From the NCBI RefSeq assembly GCF_003634095.1, contig NZ_RBIR01000002.1, forward strand, positions 496,001-560,000: a DNA stretch of 64,000 nt, in the 5' to 3' direction. Numbering within the stretch: the first letter of the stretch is position 1; each line of letters begins with the position of its first letter. Positions 26,406-34,922 of this stretch are shown here, one piece after another. The position numbers and the translations under genes are program-made. The notes under the pieces are model-generated. The model saw nothing but the letters and a program-made list of their open reading frames with translations, was not told the DNA's origin and ran no database searches. This DNA is from Arthrobacter oryzae. Lineage in GTDB: Bacteria > Actinomycetota > Actinomycetes > Actinomycetales > Micrococcaceae.

Positions 26406-26502
26406 GAGCCTATGCCAGCGGGCCAAGCCAGGGAATAGGCACCTGCACACCATGCCTCCGGAGCTTTAGTGCGCTTGACCAGCGCCCGGTTATCCTGATT
26501 CC

Positions 26503-27945
26503 ATGGCCATTTCACTCGCCGCCCTGCTGGGAGTTCCCTCCCTCCGCCTCACCAAGGCCGGCCTCGCCGAAACCACCTGGCACCAGGACATTGTCTGGGT
26601 GGCCGTCACGGAACAGGAGGATCCGCAGCGGTTCCTCAACGGCGGCGAGCTGATCCTGACGACCGGGATGCGGCTGAAGAGCGCCGCGGAGCAGCGCCGC
26701 TTCGTCCGGCAGGTCCAGCGCGCTGGTGCCGTGGGGATCGGCTTCGGGGTGGGCCTGACGCACGATGCCGTGCCGCCGGCCCTGATCGCCGAGGCCAACC
26801 GGTGGGGGCTTCCGGTGGTGGAGGTTCCCTACGAAACGCCCTTCATCGCAATCGGCAAGCTCGTGGCCGACGCCCAGTCCGCGGACCATCTGGTGAAGCT
26901 CGAGCGGCTCATCGCCGGGCACCAGATCCTGGCCCGGGCCCTGCTGACCGGCGGCGGCCTCGCCGAACTCCTGAAACACCTGGGGTCGATGCTGCGGACC
27001 GAGATCGTCCTGACCCAGTTCACGGCACAGCTGTTCAACAGCGTGCCGGGGCATCCGGCACCCACGGCCGACGGCTGGGCTTCCTACCCCATCCCGACCG
27101 GGCGCCGCGATGCGTGCACGCTCTGGGTGAAGCAGCCGTTCGAGGACTCCGGAATCGTGGGCTACGCCCAGAACCTGATCAGCGTCGAACTCAACAACAT
27201 GGTCAAGCAGCGGCAGGCCCAGCGGGCGCTGGCCGGCCAGGTCCTCGAAGACGTCATCCACGGGACTCTGGAAACCACCGAAGCCACCAGGCGCCTCGCC
27301 GGCGTCGGGATCAACAGCACCCGCAAGAACGTCGTCCTGCTTGCCGAATCGGCGGCCCACCACAAACAACTCGTAAGTTCCTCCCTGCCGCAGCCGCTCG
27401 ACGCGGCGGTCAGCGCCGTCGTCGGGAAGGATCTGGTGGTGGTGATGCCCGACGACGGCAGCGGGGCCAGCGCCCGCGCCCGGAACCTCAGCGACCACCT
27501 CGCCGAGGCCGGAATCCACGCCACGATCGGCATTGGTGGGGCCTACACCAAACCGAACGGCCTGCGCTGGAGCTACTTCGAGGCCCGCGACGCCGCCAGC
27601 CACGGCCTCCCGGTCAACGAACCCGAGCGGCTGAGCCTGACCTCGCTGCTGCTGGCCAGCGAGGACGTCCCGCTCGCGGACATGGCCAACGAATCGCTCA
27701 ACCCCCTGCGGGCCTTCGACGCCGCGCACGGCGCGGAACTCATGACCACGCTGGAGAGCTATCTGAGCAACAACGGCTCGGTGGCGGCGGTCGCCGAGGA
27801 ACTCACCCTGCACCGCAACACGGTCCGCTACCGGCTGGCGCAGATCACCGAACTTACCGGCTACGACCCCGCGCAGACGGCGGACCGGGTTCAACTCTGG
27901 CTCGCACTGGCGGTGCAGCGGCTGAGCGCCCGGCAGCCCCGCTAA
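26503..27945 (+). CDS. PucR-family transcriptional regulator
   Basis: A 480-residue regulator. The N-terminal PucR ligand domain (~5-125) contains LNGGELILTTGMRL and GVGLTHDAVPPALIAEANRWGLPVVEVPYETPF. A central GGDEF-like CdaR domain follows (~270-400, with KDLVVVMPDDGSG). The C-terminal helix-turn-helix (~415-475) is TLESYLSNNGSVAAVAEELT leading to LHRNTVRYRLAQI, the PucR-family signature. Members control purine, GABA or amino-acid use as activators. Divergent orientation to the aminobutyraldehyde dehydrogenase and gabT genes makes these its likely targets. The start ATG at 26503 has no strong Shine-Dalgarno. Confidence 0.9.
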   Translation: MAISLAALLGVPSLRLTKAGLAETTWHQDIVWVAVTEQEDPQRFLNGGELILTTGMRLKSAAEQRRFVRQVQRAGAVGIGFGVGLTHDAVPPALIAEANRWGLPVVEVPYETPFIAIGKLVADAQSADHLVKLERLIAGHQILARALLTGGGLAELLKHLGSMLRTEIVLTQFTAQLFNSVPGHPAPTADGWASYPIPTGRRDACTLWVKQPFEDSGIVGYAQNLISVELNNMVKQRQAQRALAGQVLEDVIHGTLETTEATRRLAGVGINSTRKNVVLLAESAAHHKQLVSSSLPQPLDAAVSAVVGKDLVVVMPDDGSGASARARNLSDHLAEAGIHATIGIGGAYTKPNGLRWSYFEARDAASHGLPVNEPERLSLTSLLLASEDVPLADMANESLNPLRAFDAAHGAELMTTLESYLSNNGSVAAVAEELTLHRNTVRYRLAQITELTGYDPAQTADRVQLWLALAVQRLSARQPR

Positions 27946-27970
27946 GAGCCGCCCGCATCCCCCACCCCCA

Positions 27971-28039
27971 AAGCAACGCAGGGTCACTTCGCACCCATCC
28001 GGGGCCGTGACATGGGCGCCAAGTGACCCCGCGTTGCTT
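27971..28039. repeat. Dispersed inverted repeat, copy 1
   Basis: Two 28-bp arms (27971-27998 and 28012-28039), 25 of 28 complementary, with a 13-nt loop. The core is CAACGC(A/G)GGGTCACTT and its complement. Further copies lie at 37578-37640 and 41061-41125. It sits between same-strand genes; a hairpin in RNA could separate the pucR-type and MFS transcripts. Confidence 0.85.
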
Positions 28040-28096
28040 AGGAGATCTTCGCCACTAAAGGCTGAGTCCCAAACATCAAACGTCTAACCTTTCAAT

Positions 28097-29380
28097 ATGA
28101 CAGGCATGGCTAGCAGCACGGCGGTTTCCGCTCTTCCCCAGACAGCTCCCCCCGGCACCGGCCGGCAGCGCGGCGTCCTTGTGGCCGGCGTCGTGGCGCT
28201 GGTGCTGATCGGACTGAACCTGCGCGCGGGCATCACCGGTTCCGCGGCACTGTTCCACGACCTGCAGGCCGTCCTGGGATACGGCCCGCTGATCGCAGCC
28301 CTGCTCCCCTCGATTCCCACCCTGTGCTTCGCCGTTGCCGGAGCCGCCACGTCCTGGTTGACACGGCAGCTGGGACTGGAAAAGGCCATCCTGCTCTCCC
28401 TCGTGATGCTGGCCGCCGGGCTCCTGCTCCGGGGCATTCCGTCCACCGGGATGCTGCTCGCAGGAACCGTGGCCGGGATGTCCGGGCTGGCCATCTGCAA
28501 TGTGGCAATGCCGTCCTTCATCCGGGTGCATTTCGCCAACCGCACGTCGCTGATGACAGCGATTTACACGCTGACCATGACCACCGGCGCCACGGTCACC
28601 GCCGTGCTGATTGTCCCCGTGGCCCAAGCGCTCGGCTCGCCCTCCGCGGGCGTCGGGTCCATCGGCTTCCTGGCCCTGGGCGCCTGCCTGGGCTTCCTCC
28701 CGATTGCCGTGCACGCCCACCGCAACCCGGCCGCCGGCAAAGCCGCCCGGGTTTCCCCGTGGCCGCTGCTGCGGACCCGTACCGGCGCGATGATCACGCT
28801 GGGCTTCACGGTGCAGGCGCTGCTGGCCTATGCCGTCCTCAGCTGGTTCCCCTACATGCTGGCCACGACGGGGCTCTCCGCCTCCGAAAGCGGGCTGATG
28901 TTCGGGCTCATGCAGCTCGTCTCCGTACCCGCCGGCATGGTGCTGGTCGCCATCGGCTCACGCCCCCGGATGCTGCGGACCGCGTTCTACCTGGCCACCG
29001 TGACCATGGCCCTCGGCGTCCTGGCGATGCTGGTCCTGCCGGCGGCCTGGGCTCCGCTGACCGCGGTGCTGCTGGGCTTCGGGCTCGGGATTTTCCCGCT
29101 GGTCATGGTGATGATCAGCCGCAGCGGCCGGACCACCGCCGAGACCACCGCGTTGTCCACCGTGGCCCAGTCCGCCGGTTACCTGTTGGCGACCCTGGGG
29201 CCGTTTGGCATGGGGCTGCTGCACAGCGCCACCAACTCCTGGACGCTGCCGCTGGCCCTCCTGCTGGCTGTGGCCCTCGGCCAGATTGCCGTGGGCCATC
29301 TCCTGACGGCCAGGGCGCAGGAACCGCGCCCCGCCGCTCCGGCCTCCGCCTCACGCGCCCCCGAAGGAGCCCGGCGATGA
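28097..29380 (+). CDS. CynX/NimT-type MFS transporter
   Basis: A 427-residue major facilitator with twelve predicted helices. GVVALVLIGLNLRAGITGSA in helix 1 and LLPSIPTLCFAVAGAATSWL are typical of the CynX/NimT group (cyanate, 2-nitroimidazole and similar small molecules). The substrate cannot be set from sequence. The ATG at 28097 lacks a Shine-Dalgarno; TAACCT ends 6 nt before it, the same spacing as leaderless promoters elsewhere in the window. The stop overlaps the next ATG (ATGA), so it forms a two-gene unit with a FadR-type regulator that probably represses it. Confidence 0.88.
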   Translation: MTGMASSTAVSALPQTAPPGTGRQRGVLVAGVVALVLIGLNLRAGITGSAALFHDLQAVLGYGPLIAALLPSIPTLCFAVAGAATSWLTRQLGLEKAILLSLVMLAAGLLLRGIPSTGMLLAGTVAGMSGLAICNVAMPSFIRVHFANRTSLMTAIYTLTMTTGATVTAVLIVPVAQALGSPSAGVGSIGFLALGACLGFLPIAVHAHRNPAAGKAARVSPWPLLRTRTGAMITLGFTVQALLAYAVLSWFPYMLATTGLSASESGLMFGLMQLVSVPAGMVLVAIGSRPRMLRTAFYLATVTMALGVLAMLVLPAAWAPLTAVLLGFGLGIFPLVMVMISRSGRTTAETTALSTVAQSAGYLLATLGPFGMGLLHSATNSWTLPLALLLAVALGQIAVGHLLTARAQEPRPAAPASASRAPEGARR

Positions 29381-30057
29381 CACTGACAGCGTCGCACCGT
29401 CCCCCGCTGGCGGAGGAAATCACCGGCAAGCTGCGGGTGCTGATCCACTCGGGTGAGTGGCCGCTGGATCAGCGCATTCCGGCCGAACCGGAGCTGATGG
29501 CCGCGTTCGGGGTCTCCCGCGGCACCCTGCGCGAGGCCGTCAAGGCGCTGGCCCACAGCGGAATGCTCGAGGTCCGCCGCGGCGACGGGACGTACGTCCG
29601 GGCCACGAGCGAGATCGCGGGGGCCACGCAGCGGATGTACCAGGACCACTCCCAAGAGCACATCCTCGAGGTCCGGGTGGGGCTGGACACCCAGGCTGCC
29701 CGGTTGGCCGCCCGCCACGCGACGGCCGACGACGTCGCGGCCCTGCGCGAGCTGCTCACCGCGCGACGCACCGCGTGGCTGGCGGGCGACTACACCGCGT
29801 GGGCCCGCGCGGACTGGGATTTCCATGTGCTGGTGGCGCAGGCGTCCGCCAACCCGCTGTTGCATGAGTTGTATGTCAGCTTCGGCGCGGTCTTCCACAA
29901 TGATCTGCTCCGGCAGCAGCGGCGGGGAGGTTTCAACGGCCTGCCGCTTGAGGGCCACGACGAACTCGTGGCGGCGATCGCCGCCCATGACGAGGCGGCC
30001 GCCGTCGAGAGCGTCACCCGGAACCTGAATTCCTGCGCGGAATGGCTGCGGGAATAG
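29377..30057 (+). CDS. GntR-family regulator, FadR/FCD subfamily
   Basis: A 226-residue repressor-type protein. The winged helix (~10-75) has RIPAEPELMAAFGVSRGTLR followed by EAVKALAHSGMLEVRRGDGTYV, the GntR consensus. The C-terminal FCD domain (~85-220) shows the metal-binding pattern D(W)DFHVLVAQASANPLL and a later GHDELVAAIAAHD. The start is the ATG at 29377, with GAAGGAG upstream and a 4-nt overlap with the MFS gene. It most likely controls that transporter in response to a carboxylate ligand. A strong terminator follows about 90 nt after its stop. Confidence 0.9.
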   Translation: MTLTASHRPPLAEEITGKLRVLIHSGEWPLDQRIPAEPELMAAFGVSRGTLREAVKALAHSGMLEVRRGDGTYVRATSEIAGATQRMYQDHSQEHILEVRVGLDTQAARLAARHATADDVAALRELLTARRTAWLAGDYTAWARADWDFHVLVAQASANPLLHELYVSFGAVFHNDLLRQQRRGGFNGLPLEGHDELVAAIAAHDEAAAVESVTRNLNSCAEWLRE

Positions 30058-30146
30058 CCTCCTAGGGTTTTCCCAAGGTGGCCCGGCAATGCTCTGTCTC
30101 AGCCTGCGCCCCTGCGCCCAGCAGCGGGGCCTGGCCGGCCGAGGGC

Positions 30147-30178
30147 CCCCGGACGGAACTCTTGTTCCGTCCGGGGGT
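30147..30178 (+). terminator. Terminator of the MFS-GntR unit
   Basis: A perfect 14-bp stem, CCCCCGGACGGAAC / GTTCCGTCCGGGGG, with a TCTT loop. It is symmetric and lacks a long T-tract, but its stability and position about 90 nt after the regulator support termination. Confidence 0.75.
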
Positions 30179-30255
30179 CCTCGTGCTGTTCCGGACACCG
30201 CGGGCCGCCGCTCCGGGAGCGCCCTGGCATCGCGTTGAGCAGGCACCTCATTAGG

Positions 30256-30301
30256 GTCTTAGTGCCGTAGACCGGATTCCGGCCCCGGTCAACACTAAGA
30301 C
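30256..30301. repeat. Compound inverted repeat upstream of ppk2
   Basis: Outer arms GTCTTAGTG / CACTAAGAC (9 bp, perfect) and inner arms GACCGG / CCGGTC. It lies about 150 nt before the ppk2 start, so it may be a 5'-UTR structure, an operator or a read-through terminator. Confidence 0.6.
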
Positions 30302-30452
30302 TGGTAGGACGCTGTACGAGGGTGCCCGCGATCTGGGTTTCTGCACTTCCGCCCCAGTCCCCCGGACGAATGTGCCGGTCTCATCGAATGACAGTCTCGT
30401 CGGTTGTCGCAGTGCTGTGATCTGCCCCAGCAGGTACGCCGCGAGGAGGTCG

Positions 30453-31283
30453 ATGGTGGGCAAGAAGAAAAAGAACAAGAGCGCCGACGGTCAGGACGAG
30501 CAGGCCGGGAAGAAGATGCGCCGCAAGGAATATGAAGCGGAGATGGCCGTCCTGCAAGGTGAGCTGGTCGCCCTGCAGGAATGGGTGAAGTCCTCCGGCG
30601 CCAGGATCTGCATCGTGTTCGAGGGCCGCGATACGGCAGGCAAGGGCGGCACCATCAAGCGCATTGTGGAGCGGGTGAGCCCCCGGGTGTTCAGGGTGGT
30701 GGCCCTCCCCACCCCGACCGAGCGCGAGAAGTCCCAGATGTATCTCCAGCGCTACATGGCGCATTTTCCGTCGGCCGGCGAGGTGGTCATCTTTGACCGC
30801 AGCTGGTACAACCGCGCCGGCGTCGAGCGTGTGATGGGCTTCTGCACCCCGGAACAGACCCAGCGGTTCCTCGACATGACCCCCATGGTCGAGAAGGCGA
30901 TGGTGGACTCCGGCATGATTCTGCTCAAGTACTGGCTCGAGGTCAGCGCGGACGAGCAGACCCGGCGGCTCGAGAGCCGCAAGGATGATCCCCGCAAGAC
31001 CTGGAAGTTGTCGCCGATGGATCTGAAATCCTACAGCCGGTGGTACGACTACTCGCGGGCCAGGGACGCCATGTTCGAGGCGACCGACACCGCCTGGGCA
31101 CCGTGGTACGTCGCGCACAATGACGTCAAGAAGCGTGGCCGGCTCAATATCATCAGCCATCTTCTCAGCCAGATTCCCTACGAGCCGTTCCCGGGGCTCG
31201 ACGTCGAGCTGCCGAAGCGCCAGAAGTCCGGCAACTACCGCGAGCCGACCCTGGCCGTGCGGCATATCCCGACCCCGTTCTGA
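30453..31283 (+). CDS. ppk2: Polyphosphate kinase 2
   Basis: A 276-residue PPK2-family enzyme transferring phosphate between polyphosphate and nucleotides, usually ADP or GDP. Walker A is FEGRDTAGKGGTIKR (58-67), Walker B and nucleotide contact DRSWYNRAGVERVMGF (115-130), and the lid is WKLSPMDLKSYSRWYDYSRA. Single-domain length suits class I PPK2. A lysine-rich N-terminal tail precedes the fold. I chose the ATG at 30453 because GAGGAGG is 3-4 nt upstream; the longer frame has no homology. The P-type ATPase gene begins 29 nt downstream, so the two form an operon, possibly linking polyphosphate energy to ion transport. Confidence 0.93.
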   Translation: MVGKKKKNKSADGQDEQAGKKMRRKEYEAEMAVLQGELVALQEWVKSSGARICIVFEGRDTAGKGGTIKRIVERVSPRVFRVVALPTPTEREKSQMYLQRYMAHFPSAGEVVIFDRSWYNRAGVERVMGFCTPEQTQRFLDMTPMVEKAMVDSGMILLKYWLEVSADEQTRRLESRKDDPRKTWKLSPMDLKSYSRWYDYSRARDAMFEATDTAWAPWYVAHNDVKKRGRLNIISHLLSQIPYEPFPGLDVELPKRQKSGNYREPTLAVRHIPTPF

Positions 31284-31312
31284 ACACCGCCCCCGGCGAT
31301 GAGGAGAAAGTC

Positions 31313-34081
31313 ATGAGCGACAATCCCGGCGCAGCGGCTGGCTTGGCCGCGACCGACGCGGACGCGACGTGGTACGCGCTTGCCCCGGCCGAGGTGGCGG
31401 CCGAGCTGAGGGTGGACCCGACCCGCGGCTTGAGCACGGGCGAGGCGCAGCAGCGGCTGCAGGAGTACGGCCCCAACGCCCTGGCAGCCGCGAAGCAGGA
31501 GCCGGTCTGGAAACGGTTTTTCAAGCACTACCGGGACTACATGCAGATCGTGCTCGTGGTCGCGGCCCTGGTCAGCCTGCTGATCGCGGAATACGGGACC
31601 GCGATCGGACTTGCCCTGCTGACGCTGTTCAACGCGTGGCTGGGATATCACCAGGAGGGCAAGGCCGAAGAAGCCGCCGCCTCCCTGGGGCAGATGATGA
31701 AGGCGATGGCCAAGGTGCGCCGCGACGGCGTCATGGCCGAGCTCCCCGCCGAACAAATCGTGCCCGGCGACATCGTGATGGTCGACGCCGGCGACCGCGT
31801 CCCGGCCGACGGCAGGGTGATCCTGGCCGCGACGCTCCAGATCGAGGAGGGCGCCCTCACCGGCGAGAGCGTTGCGGTCGAGAAGGACACCGCAGCTATC
31901 AGCCGGCACGACGTCGGCATCGGAGACCGCGTGAACATGGCGTTCATGAACACGAACGTGACCCGGGGCCACGGCGAGATCCTCGTTACCACCACGGGCA
32001 TGGGGTCCGAGGTCGGCCATATCGCCAACATGCTGTCCGCGCAAAAAGTGGAGAAGACCCCGCTCACGAAGCAGGTCGACCGGCTCACCATCTTCATTAT
32101 CATCGCGGCCCTCTTCGCCTTCGTCGCGATCGTCGTGATGGGCCTGGCCCAGGGCGACTCCTTCGCGGTGCTCTTCGGGATCGGGGTGGCGCTCGCGGTT
32201 GGCTCCATCCCGGATGCGCTGCCGGCCGTCGTCACGACCATCCTGTCCGTCGGCTCGGTCAACATGGCCAAGAAGAACGCAATCATGAAGGTCCTGCCTG
32301 CGGTTGAGACGCTGGGCTCCACGTCCGCCATCAACTCCGACAAGACCGGCACCCTGACCCTGAACCAGATGACGGTACGGGAAATCGTGACGGTGCAGCA
32401 CCACTACACCGTGAGCGGGGAGGGATACAGCTTCGAGGGCCAGGTCAAACGGACCACCGGCGACGCCGAACGCGACTTGGACTACGTGATGTTCCCCTGC
32501 GCCCTGTGCAACGACTCGGACATCCAGGACGGCGACGTCATCGGGGACCCCACCGAGGCCGCGCTGTACGTGCTCGCGCAGAAGGGCGGCGTGGACGTCA
32601 CGGAGTTCCGCCGGAACCATCCGCGGGTGGCCTCCGTCCCCTTTGACTCCGACTACAAGTTCATGGCCACCTTCCACCGGATGCCGGGCGCCGACGGCAG
32701 GCCCGTGATCCGGGCTTACGTCAAGGGAGCGCCCGACGTCGTCCTCGAGCGGTCCTCGTCGGCGCGGATGCCAGGCGGCCGCGCCGAGCCCCTGACCGAG
32801 GAAATGCGGGGGAAAGTGCTGGACGCCAACGATCGCATCGCCAGCCAAGGCAGGCGGGTGCTCGCCCTGGCGCAGCGCGAGTTTGACCCCGCGACGTTCC
32901 AGCCCTCGGGCGACCTCATGGCGCTGATGCAGGACCTGGAGATTTCGGCGCTGATCGGCGAGGTGGACCCGCCGCGTGCCGAGGCGGTGGCCGCTATTGC
33001 CAAGGCGAAACACGCCGGCATCCGGGTCCGGATGATCACCGGCGACCATGCCGTCACCGCGGCGGCGATCGCCGACGAGCTTGGCATCCGGGGACGGGCG
33101 GTCACCGGCGCCGAGTTCGCCGCGATGTCCGACTCCGAGGCCGACAGCCAGGTGGACGGGATCGGCGTGATCGCCCGCGTGGCGCCCGAGCACAAGGTCC
33201 GGCTGGTGCAGGTGCTCAAGCGCAAGGGCCACGTTGTCGCGATGACCGGTGACGGCGTCAACGATGCCCCCGCCATCGCCGCGGCAGACATCGGGATCGC
33301 GATGGGCATCACCGGCACCGACGTCGCCAAGGGGGCCGCCAAGATGATTCTGGCCGACGACAACTTCGCCACCATCGTGACGGCGGTCGAGCAGGGCCGG
33401 CTGGTCTATGACAACCTGCAGAAGTTCATCCGGATCCAGGTCGCCAACCTGTTCATGTTCATTCTGGCCTTCATCGGGTCCTCAGCGTTCGCGATCGCCG
33501 GAACAGCGCTGCTCAGTCCGGCGCAGGTGTTGTGGATCCATATGGCGATTGTCGCCCCGATCGGCGCGGTCATGGGCCTGGACCTGGCAACGCCGGGCAT
33601 CATGGACCGCAAGCCGCGGCCATTCAATGAACAGATCATCGTCCGGTCGATGATGATCCGGCTGTTCGTCGTCGGGCTGTTCATGGCGGCCGCGACCCTG
33701 GTGCTCGTGCAGATCGGCAAGACCACGTACGGCTCGCTCGAGATTGGCCAGAGCATGGCAATTGTCGGCCTGGGGCTGATGAACATCACCGTCGCACTGA
33801 ACCTGCGTTTCCCCGAGGAGAGCGCTTTCGGACCCTCCACGGTGTCCAACCCGAAGCTGCTCTGGGCCTTCGCCTGGGCCGTCGTGGGCTCGATGCTGAT
33901 CACCCAGATCCGGGTGCTCCAGGACCTGTTCGGCACCGTCCCGCTCACCGGTGCGCAGTGGGTGAACTGCCTCGTGCCGGCCGTGCTGCTGCTGCTCCTT
34001 GGCGAACTGTTCAAGCTGATCCTCCGGGCCAGGCACCCGAAGGATCAGGCCAAAGCCCTGGTGCCGCCCGTTCCTGCGTGA
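31313..34081 (+). CDS. P2-type cation-transporting ATPase
   Basis: A 922-residue P-type ATPase of the Ca2+/Na+ (P2, SERCA-like) group, with an N-terminal cation-ATPase domain, actuator ALTGES (182-186), phosphorylation site SDKTGTLT (D343), nucleotide domain and hinge MTGDGVNDAPAI, and six C-terminal helices. In helix M4 the usual IPEGLP cation site reads SIPDALPAVV (299-304): E is D and G is A. The ion therefore cannot be assumed to be Ca2+. GAGGAG lies before the ATG at 31313. It is cotranscribed with ppk2, and a double hairpin follows. Confidence 0.9.
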   Translation: MSDNPGAAAGLAATDADATWYALAPAEVAAELRVDPTRGLSTGEAQQRLQEYGPNALAAAKQEPVWKRFFKHYRDYMQIVLVVAALVSLLIAEYGTAIGLALLTLFNAWLGYHQEGKAEEAAASLGQMMKAMAKVRRDGVMAELPAEQIVPGDIVMVDAGDRVPADGRVILAATLQIEEGALTGESVAVEKDTAAISRHDVGIGDRVNMAFMNTNVTRGHGEILVTTTGMGSEVGHIANMLSAQKVEKTPLTKQVDRLTIFIIIAALFAFVAIVVMGLAQGDSFAVLFGIGVALAVGSIPDALPAVVTTILSVGSVNMAKKNAIMKVLPAVETLGSTSAINSDKTGTLTLNQMTVREIVTVQHHYTVSGEGYSFEGQVKRTTGDAERDLDYVMFPCALCNDSDIQDGDVIGDPTEAALYVLAQKGGVDVTEFRRNHPRVASVPFDSDYKFMATFHRMPGADGRPVIRAYVKGAPDVVLERSSSARMPGGRAEPLTEEMRGKVLDANDRIASQGRRVLALAQREFDPATFQPSGDLMALMQDLEISALIGEVDPPRAEAVAAIAKAKHAGIRVRMITGDHAVTAAAIADELGIRGRAVTGAEFAAMSDSEADSQVDGIGVIARVAPEHKVRLVQVLKRKGHVVAMTGDGVNDAPAIAAADIGIAMGITGTDVAKGAAKMILADDNFATIVTAVEQGRLVYDNLQKFIRIQVANLFMFILAFIGSSAFAIAGTALLSPAQVLWIHMAIVAPIGAVMGLDLATPGIMDRKPRPFNEQIIVRSMMIRLFVVGLFMAAATLVLVQIGKTTYGSLEIGQSMAIVGLGLMNITVALNLRFPEESAFGPSTVSNPKLLWAFAWAVVGSMLITQIRVLQDLFGTVPLTGAQWVNCLVPAVLLLLLGELFKLILRARHPKDQAKALVPPVPA

Positions 34082-34095
34082 CCGCGTCGGCAGCC

Positions 34096-34128
34096 GCCGG
34101 GGCCGGAACGTCGCGTTCCGGCCCCGGC
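34096..34128. terminator. Bidirectional terminator after the P-type ATPase
   Basis: A 14-bp perfect stem, GCCGGGGCCGGAAC / GTTCCGGCCCCGGC, with a 5-nt loop, only 15 nt after the ATPase stop and between convergent genes. Confidence 0.75.
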
Positions 34129-34139
34129 AGTTTGAGGCT

Positions 34140-34165
34140 CCCGGCGGTTTGAGACTCCCGCCGGG
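34140..34165. terminator. Second hairpin between convergent genes
   Basis: Arms CCCGGCGG and CCGCCGGG with a 10-nt loop, 7 nt from the stop of the minus-strand membrane protein gene; probably its terminator. Confidence 0.6.
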
Positions 34166-34171
34166 CCGGTC

Positions 34172-34708
34172 CTAGTGAACGAGGCCCTTCAGGACGTTCT
34201 TGGGGCGCTGCATTTCGCCGTGCTTGGCGCCGAGAACAATTACCCAGCCCGCGAACACGGGAATGGCCCACTGCAGGACCTTCAGCTGCTGCTGCGCGGC
34301 CCGGAGCTCCTCCGAGGCGCCGGGCTTGGGCTCCGTGGCGCCCTTGGCTCCTTCGGCGGCCAGTTTCTCGACCTTGGCTCCCTGCAGGCCCGCGTACAGG
34401 GTCACGGCCGCGCCGGCGAGGGTGACCACGGACTTGTAGACGCTCAGGCGCGCGACGCCGTCCTGCTTGGCCATCCGGCCCTGGTTCTCCCGGATGATGG
34501 CGAGTCCCGAAAGGAAATGCGCACCGAACGCCGCGGCCTGGTACGGCGCCCACTTCTTCCACCCCAGGCTCGACAACCGGGTCCGTTCCGCCGGGTCCTT
34601 GGCTTCCGCCACGGCGCCGTTGAGCCCAATGGCGCCCATCAGCGAACCGCCGAACCAGGCGGCTGCCGTCAGGTCGTGAATGGATCGGGCAACAAGATTT
34701 CCTGCCAT
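34172..34708 (-). CDS. Membrane protein of unknown function
   Basis: A 178-residue protein with four predicted membrane segments (HDLTAAAWFGGSLMGAIGL, YQAAAFGAHFLSGLAII, VYKSVVTLAGAAVTLYAGL, LQWAIPVFAGWVIVLGA). A charged cytoplasmic-type loop with PGASEELRAAQQQ lies between the last two. I do not recognise a named family. The start is the ATG at 34706-34708 with AGGAAG upstream; a longer frame reads back into the divergent gene and is rejected. The promoter region shared with the DUF1206 gene contains a 19-bp motif also found upstream of topoisomerase IB, hinting at joint stress control. Confidence 0.75.
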   Translation of the reverse strand: MAGNLVARSIHDLTAAAWFGGSLMGAIGLNGAVAEAKDPAERTRLSSLGWKKWAPYQAAAFGAHFLSGLAIIRENQGRMAKQDGVARLSVYKSVVTLAGAAVTLYAGLQGAKVEKLAAEGAKGATEPKPGASEELRAAQQQLKVLQWAIPVFAGWVIVLGAKHGEMQRPKNVLKGLVH

Positions 34709-34806
34709 GTTGAGCTTCCTATCGTCTGTCTTCGAATCCGAAAATCGCGGCGGCAGCGGGACTGCCACGTGCCGGAGGTCCGCGAGCGCGGTCCTGTCCC
34801 GGCTAT

Positions 34807-34825
34807 GGTAAGCATACTTAGCACC
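34807..34825. promoter_or_regulatory. 19-bp motif in the divergent membrane-protein promoter
   Basis: GGTAAGCATACTTAGCACC, with the internal dyad TAAG-CATA-CTTA. It matches 15 of 19 bases with the motif at 37536-37554 before topoisomerase IB. It lies between two divergent membrane-protein genes and may serve both. Confidence 0.5.
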
Positions 34826-34922
34826 AGCTTGATAGTCCCGGCTGCCGTTTTGCCCCGGGGTAGAATCGGCGCGGGGGCAGGACGCCGATTCACCGGAGCA
34901 GATATGGTTCAGCAGCACCGTC

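Larger units (their letters stand above)
30058..30452. other. 395-bp intergenic region between the GntR gene and ppk2
   Basis: It contains the GntR-unit terminator (30147-30178), a compound inverted repeat (30256-30301) and presumably the ppk2 promoter. No protein gene with a ribosome-binding site is visible apart from ppk2 itself. Confidence 0.6.

Noticed and set aside
27971..28039. Ordinary rho-independent terminator
   Set aside because: No T-tract, and near-identical repeats recur at two other sites with conserved outer ends, so it is described as a repeat family.
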